A stretch of DNA of 44,025 nucleotides from a virus, in IMG/VR virus record IMGVR_UViG_3300031523_000001, positions 1 to 44,025 of that record; one strand, written 5' to 3'. Made by a program: the position numbers and the translations under genes. The first letter of the stretch is position 1, and each line of letters begins with the position of its first letter. Under the pieces are notes generated by a model, which did no database searches, was not told the origin of the DNA, and worked only from the letters and a program-made list of their open reading frames with translations. Positions 7,884 to 16,249 of the stretch are shown piece by piece.

Positions 7884-8273
7884 ATGGCTAGGCCAACGAA
7901 GTACAATCCAGAATTCTGCGAGCGGGCATTAGAGGTTATGTCTGAGGGATACAGCACGAAAGCGTTCGCTGGATCTATCGGCGTTTCATTGTCTACGGTC
8001 TACAAATGGATGGATGAATACCCTCAGTTTTCGGAAGCCATAAAGGCTGCTCAAGCTTCTGGGGCCATGTGGTGGGAGAAGACGCTAAAGCAAGTCGCCT
8101 CAACTGGCGATGGAAATGCATCGGCGGCAATCTTTGGCGTTAAGAATCGCAGTCAGGAGGAGTGGAAGGACAAACACGACTTCGACCACTCAAGCTCAGA
8201 CGGTTCAATGTCGCCAAATGGCAAACGATTAGAGGACTTTTACGAAGACGAAGATGTACCTTCTAAATCCTGA
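7884..8273 (+). CDS. terS: Terminase small subunit
   Basis: 129 residues. The ATG at 7884 (MARPTKYNPEFC) matches the usual start of this family. The N-terminal helix-turn-helix (EGYSTKAFAGSIGVSLSTVYKWMDEYPQF, residues about 20-50, with STVYKW as recognition helix) would recognise the packaging site. The C-terminus is acidic (EDFYEDEDVP) and probably contacts the large subunit. The large-subunit gene starts inside its last 20 bases. Confidence 0.88.
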   Translation: MARPTKYNPEFCERALEVMSEGYSTKAFAGSIGVSLSTVYKWMDEYPQFSEAIKAAQASGAMWWEKTLKQVASTGDGNASAAIFGVKNRSQEEWKDKHDFDHSSSDGSMSPNGKRLEDFYEDEDVPSKS

Positions 8274-9603
8274 ATTAAAGTCTTTTTGGCGAACACGTAA
8301 GCCATATAAACTCCTTAAAGGCGGCCGCTTTTCTTCCAAGACTCAGGACGCTGGAGGTATGGCGGCCTTTTTAGCTCGCAACTATTCCGTTCGATTTCTG
8401 TGCTTGCGACAGTTCCAGAATCGAATAACCGACTCTGTCTATACGGTCGTTAAAGAGAAAATTCATGCCGCAGGCTGGCAAGACGAGTTCGATATTGGCG
8501 TGTCGACCATTCGCCACAAAAAGACCGGCTCTGACTTTCTGTTCTACGGCATAGCCCGAAACATCGAAGAAATAAAGGGCACTGAAGGCGTAGATATTTG
8601 CTGGATTGAGGAAGGCGAGGGGTTAACTGAAACCCAATGGTCAATTATTGACCCGACAATACGAAAAGAAAACTCAGAGGTGTGGATATTATGGAACCCG
8701 GACCTTCTAACCGATTTTGTCCAAGCAAAGCTCCCAAAGCTCCTTGGCGATGATTGTGTAATCCGGCACATAAACTACCTCCAAAATCCGTTTTTATCTG
8801 ATACAGCAAAGCGCAAAGCAGAACGAGTAAAGGAAGCTGACCCAGAAGCATACGAACATATTTATCTAGGGCTTCCAAGGTCCAACGATGACGCGGCTGT
8901 TATTAAGTTTGCATGGATTGAAGCCGCTATAGACGCCCATAAGAAGCTAGACAAGGACATATCAGGCGCAAGGGCAGTGGGGTATGACGTGGCTGATAGC
9001 GGGGCTGATAGTAACGCTTGCGCCGTGTTTAATGGTGCAATATGTGAGCAGATAGACGAGTGGAAAGCCCCAGAAGATGAGCTAGCCCAGTCCGCCAAGC
9101 GGGCATGGTCCATGACAAAAGGCGGCAGGCTGATCTATGACTCCATTGGCGTAGGCGCTCAGGTGGGCTCTACTTTGAAAGAGGCCGGAATATCAAGCGG
9201 GTATTACAAGTTTAATGCTGGCGGGGCAGTCATAAACCCAGAGAGAGATTACGCGCCAAAGATAAAGAACAGAGACAAATTTGAAAACCTGAAGGCTCAA
9301 GCATGGCAAGACGTTGCCGACAGGTTTAGGAATACTTATAACGCAGTGACAAAGGGCAAAGAGTATCCACCAGATGAGCTTATAAGCATTGCCAAAGAAG
9401 CGGCAAGCGAAGAACTAAAGCTAGAGCTGTCCACACCAAGAAAGCGCTACAGCAAACGTGGACTGGATATGGTTGAAACAAAAGATGAGCTTGCAAAGCG
9501 CGGGGTTTCATCCCCTAACTTGGCAGATGCATTCATTATGGGTGCGTGCCCCCATCTAGTGCATATAACAGATTTTCCGCCAGTAACGTTTAAAATGAAT
9601 TAA
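8254..9603 (+). CDS. terL: Terminase large subunit (PBSX-type)
   Basis: 449 residues. The ATPase centre shows a variant P-loop, KGGRFSSKT (22-30), where most relatives have GGRGSGKS. A Walker B VDICWIEE (113-120) carries the catalytic glutamate. The nuclease half starts near residue 240 with GYDVADSGADSNA, giving the first metal-binding aspartate. Length and motif order fit the Terminase_3/PBSX group that packages concatemers into preformed heads. It overlaps terS, and the portal gene follows 37 bases downstream. Confidence 0.92.
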   Translation: MYLLNPELKSFWRTRKPYKLLKGGRFSSKTQDAGGMAAFLARNYSVRFLCLRQFQNRITDSVYTVVKEKIHAAGWQDEFDIGVSTIRHKKTGSDFLFYGIARNIEEIKGTEGVDICWIEEGEGLTETQWSIIDPTIRKENSEVWILWNPDLLTDFVQAKLPKLLGDDCVIRHINYLQNPFLSDTAKRKAERVKEADPEAYEHIYLGLPRSNDDAAVIKFAWIEAAIDAHKKLDKDISGARAVGYDVADSGADSNACAVFNGAICEQIDEWKAPEDELAQSAKRAWSMTKGGRLIYDSIGVGAQVGSTLKEAGISSGYYKFNAGGAVINPERDYAPKIKNRDKFENLKAQAWQDVADRFRNTYNAVTKGKEYPPDELISIAKEAASEELKLELSTPRKRYSKRGLDMVETKDELAKRGVSSPNLADAFIMGACPHLVHITDFPPVTFKMN

Positions 9604-9640
9604 CTGATATACTTCGCTAAATACTTTAAGGACTCACAGT

Positions 9641-11065
9641 ATGCCGGTCCAAACGACTATACACCCAGAATACGCCGAGATGTTGCCGGTAGTAACAGCC
9701 GTGCGTGACGCCTGCGGCGGCGATCCGACTATAAAATACAAGCGAGAGCTGTACCTTCCGGCTGACTTTGCCAAAGACCCAGTAACCAAAGCTTATACAG
9801 ATCACTATATCGGATACTTAAACCGCGCCTATTTCCTTGGCGTCACTGGGCGCACCAAAGAGGCCATGATTGGCATGGTCTTTCGCAAGCCCCCAACAAT
9901 GACGTTGCCGGCGCAGTTAGAGCCATTTGCAGAGGACATTGACGGTGCAGGGCAAAGCCTTGAACAGATCAGCAAAGAGATGGTTGGCGAGCTTCTGGAA
10001 GGCGGCAAGTATTATTTGCTAGTTGACTACTCAAAATCCGAAGAGGGCACTGACAGCGAAACAGAATCGCGGCTAGGATTGCGGCCAACCATTGCCGCCT
10101 ACGGGTTTGAGAGTTTGATTAACTGGCACTTTGAGGGTCGAAAGGGCCGGCAGGTTCTGACCCGCGCCGTGCTTAAAGAGTTTGTTGACGCCAACGATGA
10201 AGACGAATTCAGCCACTTACAAGAGGCCCGCTTTCGTGTTCTTAGACTAAGGGATGGCATTTATACCCAACAGCTTTATGACCAATACGGTGCTCCTGAC
10301 GAGTACGGCGAATATATCCCGCGCATGGCAGGTGGTAAACCGTTCGATCATATCCCGCTGCACATAGCAGGCGCGAAAACAAACCTGCCAGGCGTTGATA
10401 TGCCGCCGCTGTACGATGTTTCGAGGGCAAATATCGCGCATTACCAGACCACAGCCAACGTGATGGAATCCGGCTATATCGGCACTCAGCCAATGCTACA
10501 CGTTGATGTGGGCGATACAGACATAACCGAATGGAAAGAGCACAACCCTGGCCCGATCAGTTTTGGTAATCGTCACGGTATTACAACCAAAGGCGGTAAA
10601 CTGGAAGTCGTTCAGGCTAGAGCGACGGACTATAACCGCGAAGTAAAGAAAGATATTGAATCCGAGATGGTCGCCTTGGGCGCTCAACTGGTACAACGTG
10701 GCGGTCAAGCTGAAACTGCGGAAGCAGCCCGCATCAGCGCAAGCGCAGAATCGAGCGTGCTTGATGTTGTAGTGGGTAACGCTTCAGAAGCTATTGAGGG
10801 GGCGCTGGAAGACTTTGCGTTGTTCCTTGGGGCTAATCCTAATGAGGTTGAGTACAAGCTGAATGACAGCTACTGGGAATCCGGCCTAACTGCGCAAGAC
10901 TTGCAAGCCGTAACCGCCGCCAGACAGTTAGGTAGCTTCGGTGATCGGGATGTACTGTATATGATTCGCCAGGGCCGGATTCAACTAGACCCAACCCGCG
11001 ATGATGATGACATCTTAGAGGACGCGGCAAGCGTATTACTTGAAAATTTGCCTGATAACATGTAA
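9641..11065 (+). CDS. Portal protein (DUF4055 family)
   Basis: 474 residues, behind AAGGA. Typical landmarks are TDHYIGYLNRAYFLGVTGRT near the N-terminus, IAHYQTTANVMESGYIGTQP in the middle and AETAEAARISASAESSVLDV near residue 370, the pattern of DUF4055 portals. The protein would form the dodecameric ring at one vertex and dock the terminase. Position between terL and scaffold supports this. Confidence 0.88.
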   Translation: MPVQTTIHPEYAEMLPVVTAVRDACGGDPTIKYKRELYLPADFAKDPVTKAYTDHYIGYLNRAYFLGVTGRTKEAMIGMVFRKPPTMTLPAQLEPFAEDIDGAGQSLEQISKEMVGELLEGGKYYLLVDYSKSEEGTDSETESRLGLRPTIAAYGFESLINWHFEGRKGRQVLTRAVLKEFVDANDEDEFSHLQEARFRVLRLRDGIYTQQLYDQYGAPDEYGEYIPRMAGGKPFDHIPLHIAGAKTNLPGVDMPPLYDVSRANIAHYQTTANVMESGYIGTQPMLHVDVGDTDITEWKEHNPGPISFGNRHGITTKGGKLEVVQARATDYNREVKKDIESEMVALGAQLVQRGGQAETAEAARISASAESSVLDVVVGNASEAIEGALEDFALFLGANPNEVEYKLNDSYWESGLTAQDLQAVTAARQLGSFGDRDVLYMIRQGRIQLDPTRDDDDILEDAASVLLENLPDNM

Positions 11066-11076
11066 AGGCTTATAAT
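11048..11076 (+). promoter_or_regulatory. Predicted promoter and leader hairpin for scaffold/capsid genes
   Basis: TTGCCT (11048-11053), a 17-base spacer, TATAAT (11071-11076). The leader then forms CCTGC (11095-11099)/GCAGG (11103-11107) just upstream of the AGGAG ribosome binding site at 11110-11114. It gives the capsid genes their own transcript. Confidence 0.65.
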
Positions 11077-11123
11077 CGAAACATATATCATAACCCTGCC
11101 GTGCAGGAAAAGGAGTAAGCTCT

Positions 11124-11765
11124 GTGAGCGAAGAATTAGCAAAGCCCATTGAAACAACCGAAGTAACAGAGGCCGCTAAGGCCCCAGAGTTGCCAAAGGA
11201 TATACAGGACAAGCTGGCAGAGCTTGACCGGATGAAATCGCACCACAGCAAGCTGCTGGATGAGACCAAAACCGCAAAGCAGAAAGCGCAAGACCTCGAA
11301 GACGCGCAAAGCCAAGCGGAAGAAAAGCGACAGAAAGAAAACGGCGAGTTCCAATCACTTTACGAAACCGAGCGGGAACGAGCTGAACGTTTCGATCGTG
11401 AGATCAAAGATCGGGACCGCAAAGATTCAGAGCGTGAAGTTAAAGGCGCGGCCAGTAAGCTGGTTTCTGAGCTTACGCGAGACACAAAGCGAGCAGAGCT
11501 GTTGTCCGAAAAGGCTGAACAGTTCGCCCGACACACCGAAGCCGGTGTCGTATATGAGATGGGCGGCGTACAGGTCGAGCAGGCCAAGGTAGTCGAATAT
11601 CTCAAAGAGAATTACCCGTTTCTGGCTGACGGAAGCGGCGCAAGTGGAGGCGGTGCCTTCGGCTCAGGTCGCCCCGGTGGGGCAGGCGATAGTAATGCAG
11701 CGGCTGATGCCGCAAAATCGAAAGGCGACCTTACTGGTTTCCTTACTGCCCAATTGAAAAAATAG
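11124..11765 (+). CDS. Capsid scaffolding protein
   Basis: 213 residues, GTG start behind AGGAG. A long charged helical region (about 25-130, heptad-like, many K/E/R/Q) forms a coiled coil. A Gly/Ser/Ala-rich linker (about 168-190) follows, then a basic helical tail (FLTAQLKK) suited to binding capsid protein. Composition and position between portal and major capsid protein are diagnostic of scaffold. No protease motif is seen. Confidence 0.82.
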   Translation: MSEELAKPIETTEVTEAAKAPELPKDIQDKLAELDRMKSHHSKLLDETKTAKQKAQDLEDAQSQAEEKRQKENGEFQSLYETERERAERFDREIKDRDRKDSEREVKGAASKLVSELTRDTKRAELLSEKAEQFARHTEAGVVYEMGGVQVEQAKVVEYLKENYPFLADGSGASGGGAFGSGRPGGAGDSNAAADAAKSKGDLTGFLTAQLKK

Positions 11766-11772
11766 GTGACAC

Positions 11773-12924
11773 ATGGCTATTCTCTCCCCTGATCTATCGT
11801 CCGTACTGAACGATAAGGTCATTAATGAAGCATTTGAAATTGCCCGCTCTAACCGAACAGGCATTCTGCAAGCTGTCGGCATGGGCGCTCCGCGTACCGC
11901 GTTCGAGGGCTACAAGATGGGCTGGCTGGACATGCGTGTTGACGCTACCAGCTCTGACACTACCGCTGCTGCCCTTGCTGCCGCCACCACTGTAGCAGTG
12001 GCTGACGGCTCCAAGTTCCGCGCTGGTATGACTGTTAGCCCAGCCGGTTCCGAGGAAGTGCTTTTGGTAACTGCCGTAAGCGGAAATAACCTGACAGTAA
12101 CGCGCGGCTTTGGCGGCACAACCGCTGCCGACATTGCGTCCGGCGATACAATCACCATCGACTCCGTAGGTCGTGAAGAGAACTCTACCGCGCAGAATGA
12201 CGGCATCTTTCAGCCTGAATCTGTTGAGAACTTTTTCCAGACCATGGACACCGCTGTTGAGTTTAGCCGCCGCGCACTGGCTACCATCCAGTTTGGTAAT
12301 ACAAACGATCTGGCCTTCCAGGTGTCCGAGCGCATTCGACAGCTGGCTATCCAGATGGACCGCGCCCTGGTACGAGGCCGCAAGGCAACCGCATCTATCG
12401 GCGGCGAAACTGTGACCTACACCGGCGGCCTCCGCTACTACCTGGATCAAACTGGCGCTATCAAGACTGATGCGGCCGGCGCTCTGGACTTGGATAAGAT
12501 CAACGCTATTAACGCCGAGATCGTGTCGCGCGGCGGCACTGCTAACACCATTGCCGTTGGTATCAAACAGGCTCGCGTACTGTCTGCACTGGTTGCAGCC
12601 AACTACAGTTCACAGCGCCTCGGCGAGTTTGTGGCTGATGCTGGTAGCCTGATGACCTTGCCGTCTGACCTGCCACTGGTTGGCAACGTTAACCGCATTG
12701 TGGTTGACACCAACCTGGCTGATGACGAGCTGATTATCATGGACAACTCAATGTTGAGCGTTGTTCCAATGGCCTCCGGTAATGCCGAAGCTAACGGCGC
12801 ATGGCGCACTGTTGACGCAACCCAGAACGGACAAGACGGTCAGCGCACCCGGATCATCGGCGACTTTGCCATGGAAATCCGCCAGAGCAAGACCCACATG
12901 GGCCGCCTGTACGGCCTGACTTGA
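11773..12924 (+). CDS. Major capsid protein (DUF5309/SU10-type)
   Basis: 383 residues, behind AGGTGA. The N-terminal helix region (NRTGILQAVGMGAP) leads into a domain with VAVADGSKFRAGMTV and GREENSTAQNDG, then SERIRQLAIQMDRALVRGRK and a C-terminal TRIIGDFAMEIRQSKTHMGR. This fits the SU10-like HK97-fold capsid group. GC-rich, highly biased codons compared with the flanking genes agree with the most abundant virion protein. Confidence 0.88.
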   Translation: MAILSPDLSSVLNDKVINEAFEIARSNRTGILQAVGMGAPRTAFEGYKMGWLDMRVDATSSDTTAAALAAATTVAVADGSKFRAGMTVSPAGSEEVLLVTAVSGNNLTVTRGFGGTTAADIASGDTITIDSVGREENSTAQNDGIFQPESVENFFQTMDTAVEFSRRALATIQFGNTNDLAFQVSERIRQLAIQMDRALVRGRKATASIGGETVTYTGGLRYYLDQTGAIKTDAAGALDLDKINAINAEIVSRGGTANTIAVGIKQARVLSALVAANYSSQRLGEFVADAGSLMTLPSDLPLVGNVNRIVVDTNLADDELIIMDNSMLSVVPMASGNAEANGAWRTVDATQNGQDGQRTRIIGDFAMEIRQSKTHMGRLYGLT

Positions 12925-12936
12925 TAGGAGGTTGAT

Positions 12937-13113
12937 GTGAAATTCACTGTCCCTGAAGGCTACAGCGTAGTCCATAAGGGGCAGGTGATTCACTCAAAAG
13001 GCGGCGTTATCCAGACGGAAGACGAAGCTTTAATTGAATCCCTGTCCAGTAACCCAAGGGCCGAAGCCGAGCAAGTTAAGCGCGGGCGGCCTTTCAAGAA
13101 AGACGAAGAGTAA
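12937..13113 (+). CDS. Small protein downstream of capsid gene (58 aa)
   Basis: GTG start at 12937 six bases after TAGGAGG (12925-12931). The product begins MKFTVPEGYSVVHKGQVIHS and ends in a basic/acidic tail (GRPFKKDEE). Such short proteins commonly lie after phage capsid genes and may be head-associated. A terminator follows. Confidence 0.65.
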   Translation: MKFTVPEGYSVVHKGQVIHSKGGVIQTEDEALIESLSSNPRAEAEQVKRGRPFKKDEE

Positions 13114-13132
13114 GCCGAAAGGCTGTAGAATG

Positions 13133-13154
13133 GGGTCGCTAATGCGGCCCTTTT
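13133..13154 (+). terminator. Terminator after the capsid genes
   Basis: GGGTCGC (13133-13139), loop TAAT, GCGGCCC (13144-13150), then TTTT. One G-T wobble in a seven-pair stem. It would shape transcript levels between capsid and connector genes. Confidence 0.6.
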
Positions 13155-13196
13155 CTATGTTAAACTGGCGGAAATCCGCAACGGGGGAACCTTTAA

Positions 13197-13610
13197 ATGA
13201 GCTACGCAACAGACACAGAACTACTAGCCTACGCCGCAGCGCGTGAGATTACCCTTGCGGGCTCGCCTGATACGCTGCTAACTAAGGCGCTCGACTGGCT
13301 GGACTTGCAGCCGTTCTCAGGCGCAAAGACAGATCCAGAGCAGGCGCTGGAGTTTCCGCGTAATGGCGAAACCGTAGTGCCGACCAATATCAAAACCGCG
13401 CAGATGGTGGCTGCTGTACTGGTCGACACCGGTGAAGACCTGATGGCCCCACTATCCCAAAGGGTGCTATCTGAAAGCGTGGCAGGGGCTGTCAGCGTGA
13501 CGTATAGCGACACAGGCAGGCAATCGACGTACTATCCTCAACTGGCGTACTTGCTTCGGCCATACCTTGGGTCTACGGGTGCGAATATCTTCGAGGTGCG
13601 TCGTGGCTGA
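13197..13610 (+). CDS. Head-tail connector (DnaT-like/gp6-like)
   Basis: 137 residues. The helical N-terminal half (LLAYAAAREITL, LLTKALDWLDLQPFSGAKTDPEQAL) followed by EFPRNGE is the signature of the DnaT-like connector family that plugs the portal. Position directly after the capsid block agrees. The next gene overlaps its last eight bases. Confidence 0.75.
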   Translation: MSYATDTELLAYAAAREITLAGSPDTLLTKALDWLDLQPFSGAKTDPEQALEFPRNGETVVPTNIKTAQMVAAVLVDTGEDLMAPLSQRVLSESVAGAVSVTYSDTGRQSTYYPQLAYLLRPYLGSTGANIFEVRRG

Positions 13611-13962
13611 TTTCTATTCTCGTATGCAGGTCACAAGCCAGCGCCTGCTCAAGAAGTTCAAGCAGGGAACGGTTATCTATAACGCGCCAGGCAGTGCAGG
13701 AGATCCGTTTACGCCTGCGACGGCTGAAACGCCCTATGGTGTGGATGCCGTACAAGCCCCTGCAAGCCGCAAGAAGACGTATATTGACGGGGGCTATATA
13801 ACCGCTACGGATATTCTGTTAGCCGTTGCCCCGTTCGTTGTGGAGCCTTCACAGGCTGGCACGATGAGCATTAACGGCGAGGTGTATCAGGTCGTTTTTG
13901 TCGACTCACCCACGGTTGAGCCCGCCAGCCCGCTGGTGTGGTTTGTGGGTTGTCGAAAGTAA
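13603..13962 (+). CDS. Putative head-tail connector/neck protein
   Basis: 119 residues from GTG 13603 (MADFYSRMQVTSQRLLKKF), with GAGG about seven bases upstream. The beta-rich body (YNAPGSAGDPFTPATAE, TDILLAVAPFVVEPSQAGTM, EVYQVVFVDSPT) resembles small neck/stopper proteins. Gene order capsid - connector - this gene supports that. The longer frame from 13567 would overlap the connector more deeply and lacks support. Confidence 0.65.
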   Translation: MADFYSRMQVTSQRLLKKFKQGTVIYNAPGSAGDPFTPATAETPYGVDAVQAPASRKKTYIDGGYITATDILLAVAPFVVEPSQAGTMSINGEVYQVVFVDSPTVEPASPLVWFVGCRK

Positions 13963-13974
13963 CTCGCTGCCTTT

Positions 13975-13997
13975 GCCCTCCTAGTGAGGGCTTTTTT
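13975..13997 (+). terminator. Terminator after the neck gene
   Basis: GCCCTC (13975-13980), loop CTAGT, GAGGGC (13986-13991), six T. The loop sequence equals that of the terminator at 2058. Confidence 0.85.
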
Positions 13998-14081
13998 ATG
14001 CCTGATGTTTGCGTCTACCGCTTGCGTAATTGGGTTTACCTGTGTAATGTTGGGTTGTTGTTAACTGATGAGGACGGGATG

Positions 14082-14384
14082 ATGAGTGATACAAAGTTTA
14101 CAAATGGGAAGTTAATCATTTCTAACCCGACTGAAAAAAGGGCGTCAATTTATATTGAAGACCTTTGCATTGCTGATGTGTGGGGAATACAAAATGGAGT
14201 TTGCCATAACGCTAACGCTAAACGCATTGTTAAATGCTGGAGCTACCACGAGCGGCTGGTTGAGGCTCTGAATGAGCTACTGGAATTTGAGGGTGATTAC
14301 AGCCCGAATGAAATACGGCTGGCAGATACCTGCGCAAATGCCCGCAGCGTTCTAACCGAACTGAAAAAGGACCAACCACAATGA
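14082..14384 (+). CDS. Hypothetical small protein (100 aa)
   Basis: It starts at the second of two adjacent ATGs, behind GAGGA at 14070-14074. The beta-rich start (KLIISNPTEKRASIYIEDL) and helical end (YHERLVEALNELLEFEGDY, NARSVLTELKKD) recall small accessory proteins of phage early regions. It lies in a four-gene cargo block between terminators inside the head-tail module, so it is probably not structural. Confidence 0.6.
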   Translation: MSDTKFTNGKLIISNPTEKRASIYIEDLCIADVWGIQNGVCHNANAKRIVKCWSYHERLVEALNELLEFEGDYSPNEIRLADTCANARSVLTELKKDQPQ

Positions 14385-14545
14385 CCGACCACCGCAAAGA
14401 CCTACGCATCCGCCTTCCCATATCTGCTGACGTTGCGTTCAGCCAGGCCAAGGCAAAGGCAGAGAAGGAGCTAGGCATTACACTTCGCGACAATGAGTTT
14501 GCCACGAGAGTATTGGTGCAGGGTGTTAAGGAGCAGGCGAGATGA
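14381..14545 (+). CDS. Small Arc/ribbon-helix-helix-like protein (54 aa)
   Basis: Starts in an ATGA overlap and ends in another. The strand DLRIRLPIS followed by two helices (ADVAFSQAKAKAEKELG, NEFATRVLVQGVKEQ) is the layout of Arc/MetJ-type DNA-binding proteins, with the basic DLRIRLP strand as the expected DNA contact. It could be an autoregulator of this cargo block; that is inferred from the fold pattern alone. Confidence 0.55.
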   Translation: MTDHRKDLRIRLPISADVAFSQAKAKAEKELGITLRDNEFATRVLVQGVKEQAR

Positions 14546-14757
14546 CAGAAATTGAGGCGGAGTTTAGGGCAGATCTGCAAAAACTTTTGAATAGATACGG
14601 GGCAGAGTTGGAAGCAAGTAACCACTGGGAAGGATATGCTGAATGCGGTCAGGATATAAGAATGATCGTAGATATACCTGCAAAATACGACGATGATCAT
14701 AGCTGTCTGCAAGAATATGTGCAGATTGACCTTGGAACTTTTGTTTACCACGACTAG
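14542..14757 (+). CDS. Hypothetical small acidic protein (71 aa)
   Basis: MTEIEAEFRADLQKLLNRYG is a helical N-terminus, followed by an acidic beta-rich end (IRMIVDIPAKYDDD, YVQIDLGTFVY). Coupled to the preceding gene by ATGA. No family recognised. Confidence 0.6.
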   Translation: MTEIEAEFRADLQKLLNRYGAELEASNHWEGYAECGQDIRMIVDIPAKYDDDHSCLQEYVQIDLGTFVYHD

Positions 14758-14776
14758 CCCTCACCATAGGGCTTTA
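14756..14776 (+). terminator. Weak terminator
   Basis: AGCCCT (14756-14761), loop CACCAT, AGGGCT (14768-14773), then TTTA, with only a short T run. Confidence 0.4.
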
Positions 14777-14800
14777 TTTGAAATGGATGGAGCAGGAAAA

Positions 14801-14962
14801 ATGAAAAAGGCCATAGGAATACTTTTAATATCACTTCCGTTTATTGTTCTTTTTGCAATCCTCGGCACCAAGCTTGGCTTCTGGATATCAGCCATTGCTG
14901 TTTTTGGGCCTTTAGCGGCCGTTGCTGCGATGGCGGGCGGGGCCAAGCTCTTTTTTGATTAA
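14801..14962 (+). CDS. Small two-helix membrane protein (53 aa)
   Basis: The ATG at 14801 lies behind GGAG (14789-14792). The product MKKAIGILLISLPFIVLFAI continues through a short GTKLG turn into a second hydrophobic stretch ending AAMAGGAKLFFD, giving two transmembrane helices. It lies far from the lysis genes. It could be a superinfection-exclusion or envelope protein, but the sequence does not decide. Confidence 0.6.
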   Translation: MKKAIGILLISLPFIVLFAILGTKLGFWISAIAVFGPLAAVAAMAGGAKLFFD

Positions 14963-14978
14963 CCAAACCCCTCCAGTT

Positions 14979-14987
14979 TGCTACAAT
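14979..14987 (+). promoter_or_regulatory. Extended -10 promoter
   Basis: TGC TACAAT directly upstream of the AAGGAG and ATG of the next gene; no good -35. Confidence 0.45.
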
Positions 14988-15007
14988 GACGAATAAGGAG
15001 ATCCACA

Positions 15008-15199
15008 ATGGCAGAACTAAACGCAAAGATTGAAGTTGACACCAGTGCAGCTGCCCAGAAGGCGCTGACCCAGTTTGCAAAGGACATTTACGAAAAGTAC
15101 GGCGTGACCATTGAGTCTGTGCGCTTCGACTGGATGCGGACCATGGACGGGACAGCCGTCCTCCTACATAGCGAGATGACCACTGGAAGCCAAGGATAA
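15008..15199 (+). CDS. Hypothetical small protein (63 aa)
   Basis: Behind AAGGAG with an eight-base spacing. N-terminal helix (MAELNAKIEVDTSAAAQKAL), then VTIESVRFDWMRTMDG and a short end. No family recognised. Next to the minor head protein gene, with a 12-base gap. Confidence 0.6.
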   Translation: MAELNAKIEVDTSAAAQKALTQFAKDIYEKYGVTIESVRFDWMRTMDGTAVLLHSEMTTGSQG

Positions 15200-15211
15200 A
15201 GGAGAGGGGTT

Positions 15212-16234
15212 ATGGCGATTAACCTACAAGAGATAGCAACCGCACAGCAGAGGGCCGTAACCAAAGCCTTCACCGACGCTATCCAGAGCGTTAAAGATCA
15301 AGCGGTAATGACTGAGATTGCCGCTTTACTTGACCGCGGAGATATTGAAGGCGTGGTTTCGCTGTTGCAGCTTGACCCTGCCACGTTCAGGCCGCTAGAG
15401 AACGCTACACTGGCGGCTTATGAAGTGGGCGGCACGACTGGCGCTTCACAAGTTGGGCGCATCCCTGTTGCTGCTGGAACTCTGGTGGCTCGCTTTAACG
15501 TTCGCCTGCCGAGAGCCGAAAGCTGGATCAGGACGTTATCAAGCCAGCGCATTGTTGAGATAGCGGAAGAAAGCAAAACCGTTATTCGGTCTGTGCTTAG
15601 ATCAGCACTTGCTCAAGGCCAGTCGCCACGTACTACAGCGCTTGATCTGGTTGGGCGCATAGACCCGCTTACACGCCGGCGCACTGGCGGGTTTATTGGG
15701 CTGACCGAAAGCCAGGCTCAGTGGGTGGTTAATGCACGCACAGAACTTGAAACGCTAGACCCAAACTATCTTACACGCGAACTTAGGGACCGGCGCTTAG
15801 ACGGTGCATTTAAAAAGGCTATACGCGATCAGGTGCCACTTAAAGCGCGGCAGATAGATACGGCTATTACCAGATTGCAAGCGCGCACGCTGCGTTACAG
15901 AGGTGAGAGCATAGGGCTCACTGAGAGTGTTAACGCACTTAGAGCTGGGCAGAACGAATCAATCATGCAGGCGTTAGAGATTGGAGAAATAGAGCAAGAG
16001 TTTGCAACAAAAACTTGGCAAGATACGGGAGACGGTAAAACAAGGATTGCACATTCGATTGCAGACGGCCAGACAGTTAAAATAAACCAGCCGTTCATCG
16101 TTGGCGGCGAGGCATTGGACTACCCTGGCGACCCTGCCGGAAGTGCCGGTATGATAATTCGTTGCCGATGCAGGTCTATTTATAAAATGGACTTTGTGGG
16201 CCAAGCATCTAAAAAGATACAGGGGTTCAGCTAG
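15212..16234 (+). CDS. Minor head / head morphogenesis protein (Mu F / SPP1 gp7-like)
   Basis: 340 residues. A mostly helical body ends in the characteristic C-terminal block: TWQDTGDGKTRIAHSIADGQ, PFIVGGEALDYPGDPAGSAG, IIRCRCRSIY (two cysteines). This is the PF04233-type head morphogenesis signature. It probably binds portal or scaffold during prohead assembly. Unusually, it is separated from the portal gene by over 4 kb, including capsid, connector and cargo genes. Its stop is followed directly by a promoter-RNA-HNH cassette. Confidence 0.85.
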   Translation: MAINLQEIATAQQRAVTKAFTDAIQSVKDQAVMTEIAALLDRGDIEGVVSLLQLDPATFRPLENATLAAYEVGGTTGASQVGRIPVAAGTLVARFNVRLPRAESWIRTLSSQRIVEIAEESKTVIRSVLRSALAQGQSPRTTALDLVGRIDPLTRRRTGGFIGLTESQAQWVVNARTELETLDPNYLTRELRDRRLDGAFKKAIRDQVPLKARQIDTAITRLQARTLRYRGESIGLTESVNALRAGQNESIMQALEIGEIEQEFATKTWQDTGDGKTRIAHSIADGQTVKINQPFIVGGEALDYPGDPAGSAGMIIRCRCRSIYKMDFVGQASKKIQGFS

Positions 16235-16236
16235 CA

Positions 16237-16245
16237 TGTTACAAT
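16237..16245 (+). promoter_or_regulatory. Extended -10 promoter of RNA element A
   Basis: TGT TACAAT just after the minor head gene stop. The closing stem of the RNA element starts four bases later, so the RNA would begin with the structure. Confidence 0.55.
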
Positions 16246-16249
16246 CAAT

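Noticed and set aside
11794-12450. Long minus-strand frame opposite the capsid gene
   Set aside because: Shadow of the strongly biased codon use of the major capsid gene; no ribosome binding site and no protein pattern.
16236-16238. ATG start of HNH endonuclease 1
   Set aside because: A predicted promoter and structured RNA lie downstream of it; the protein family pattern begins at GTG 16338.
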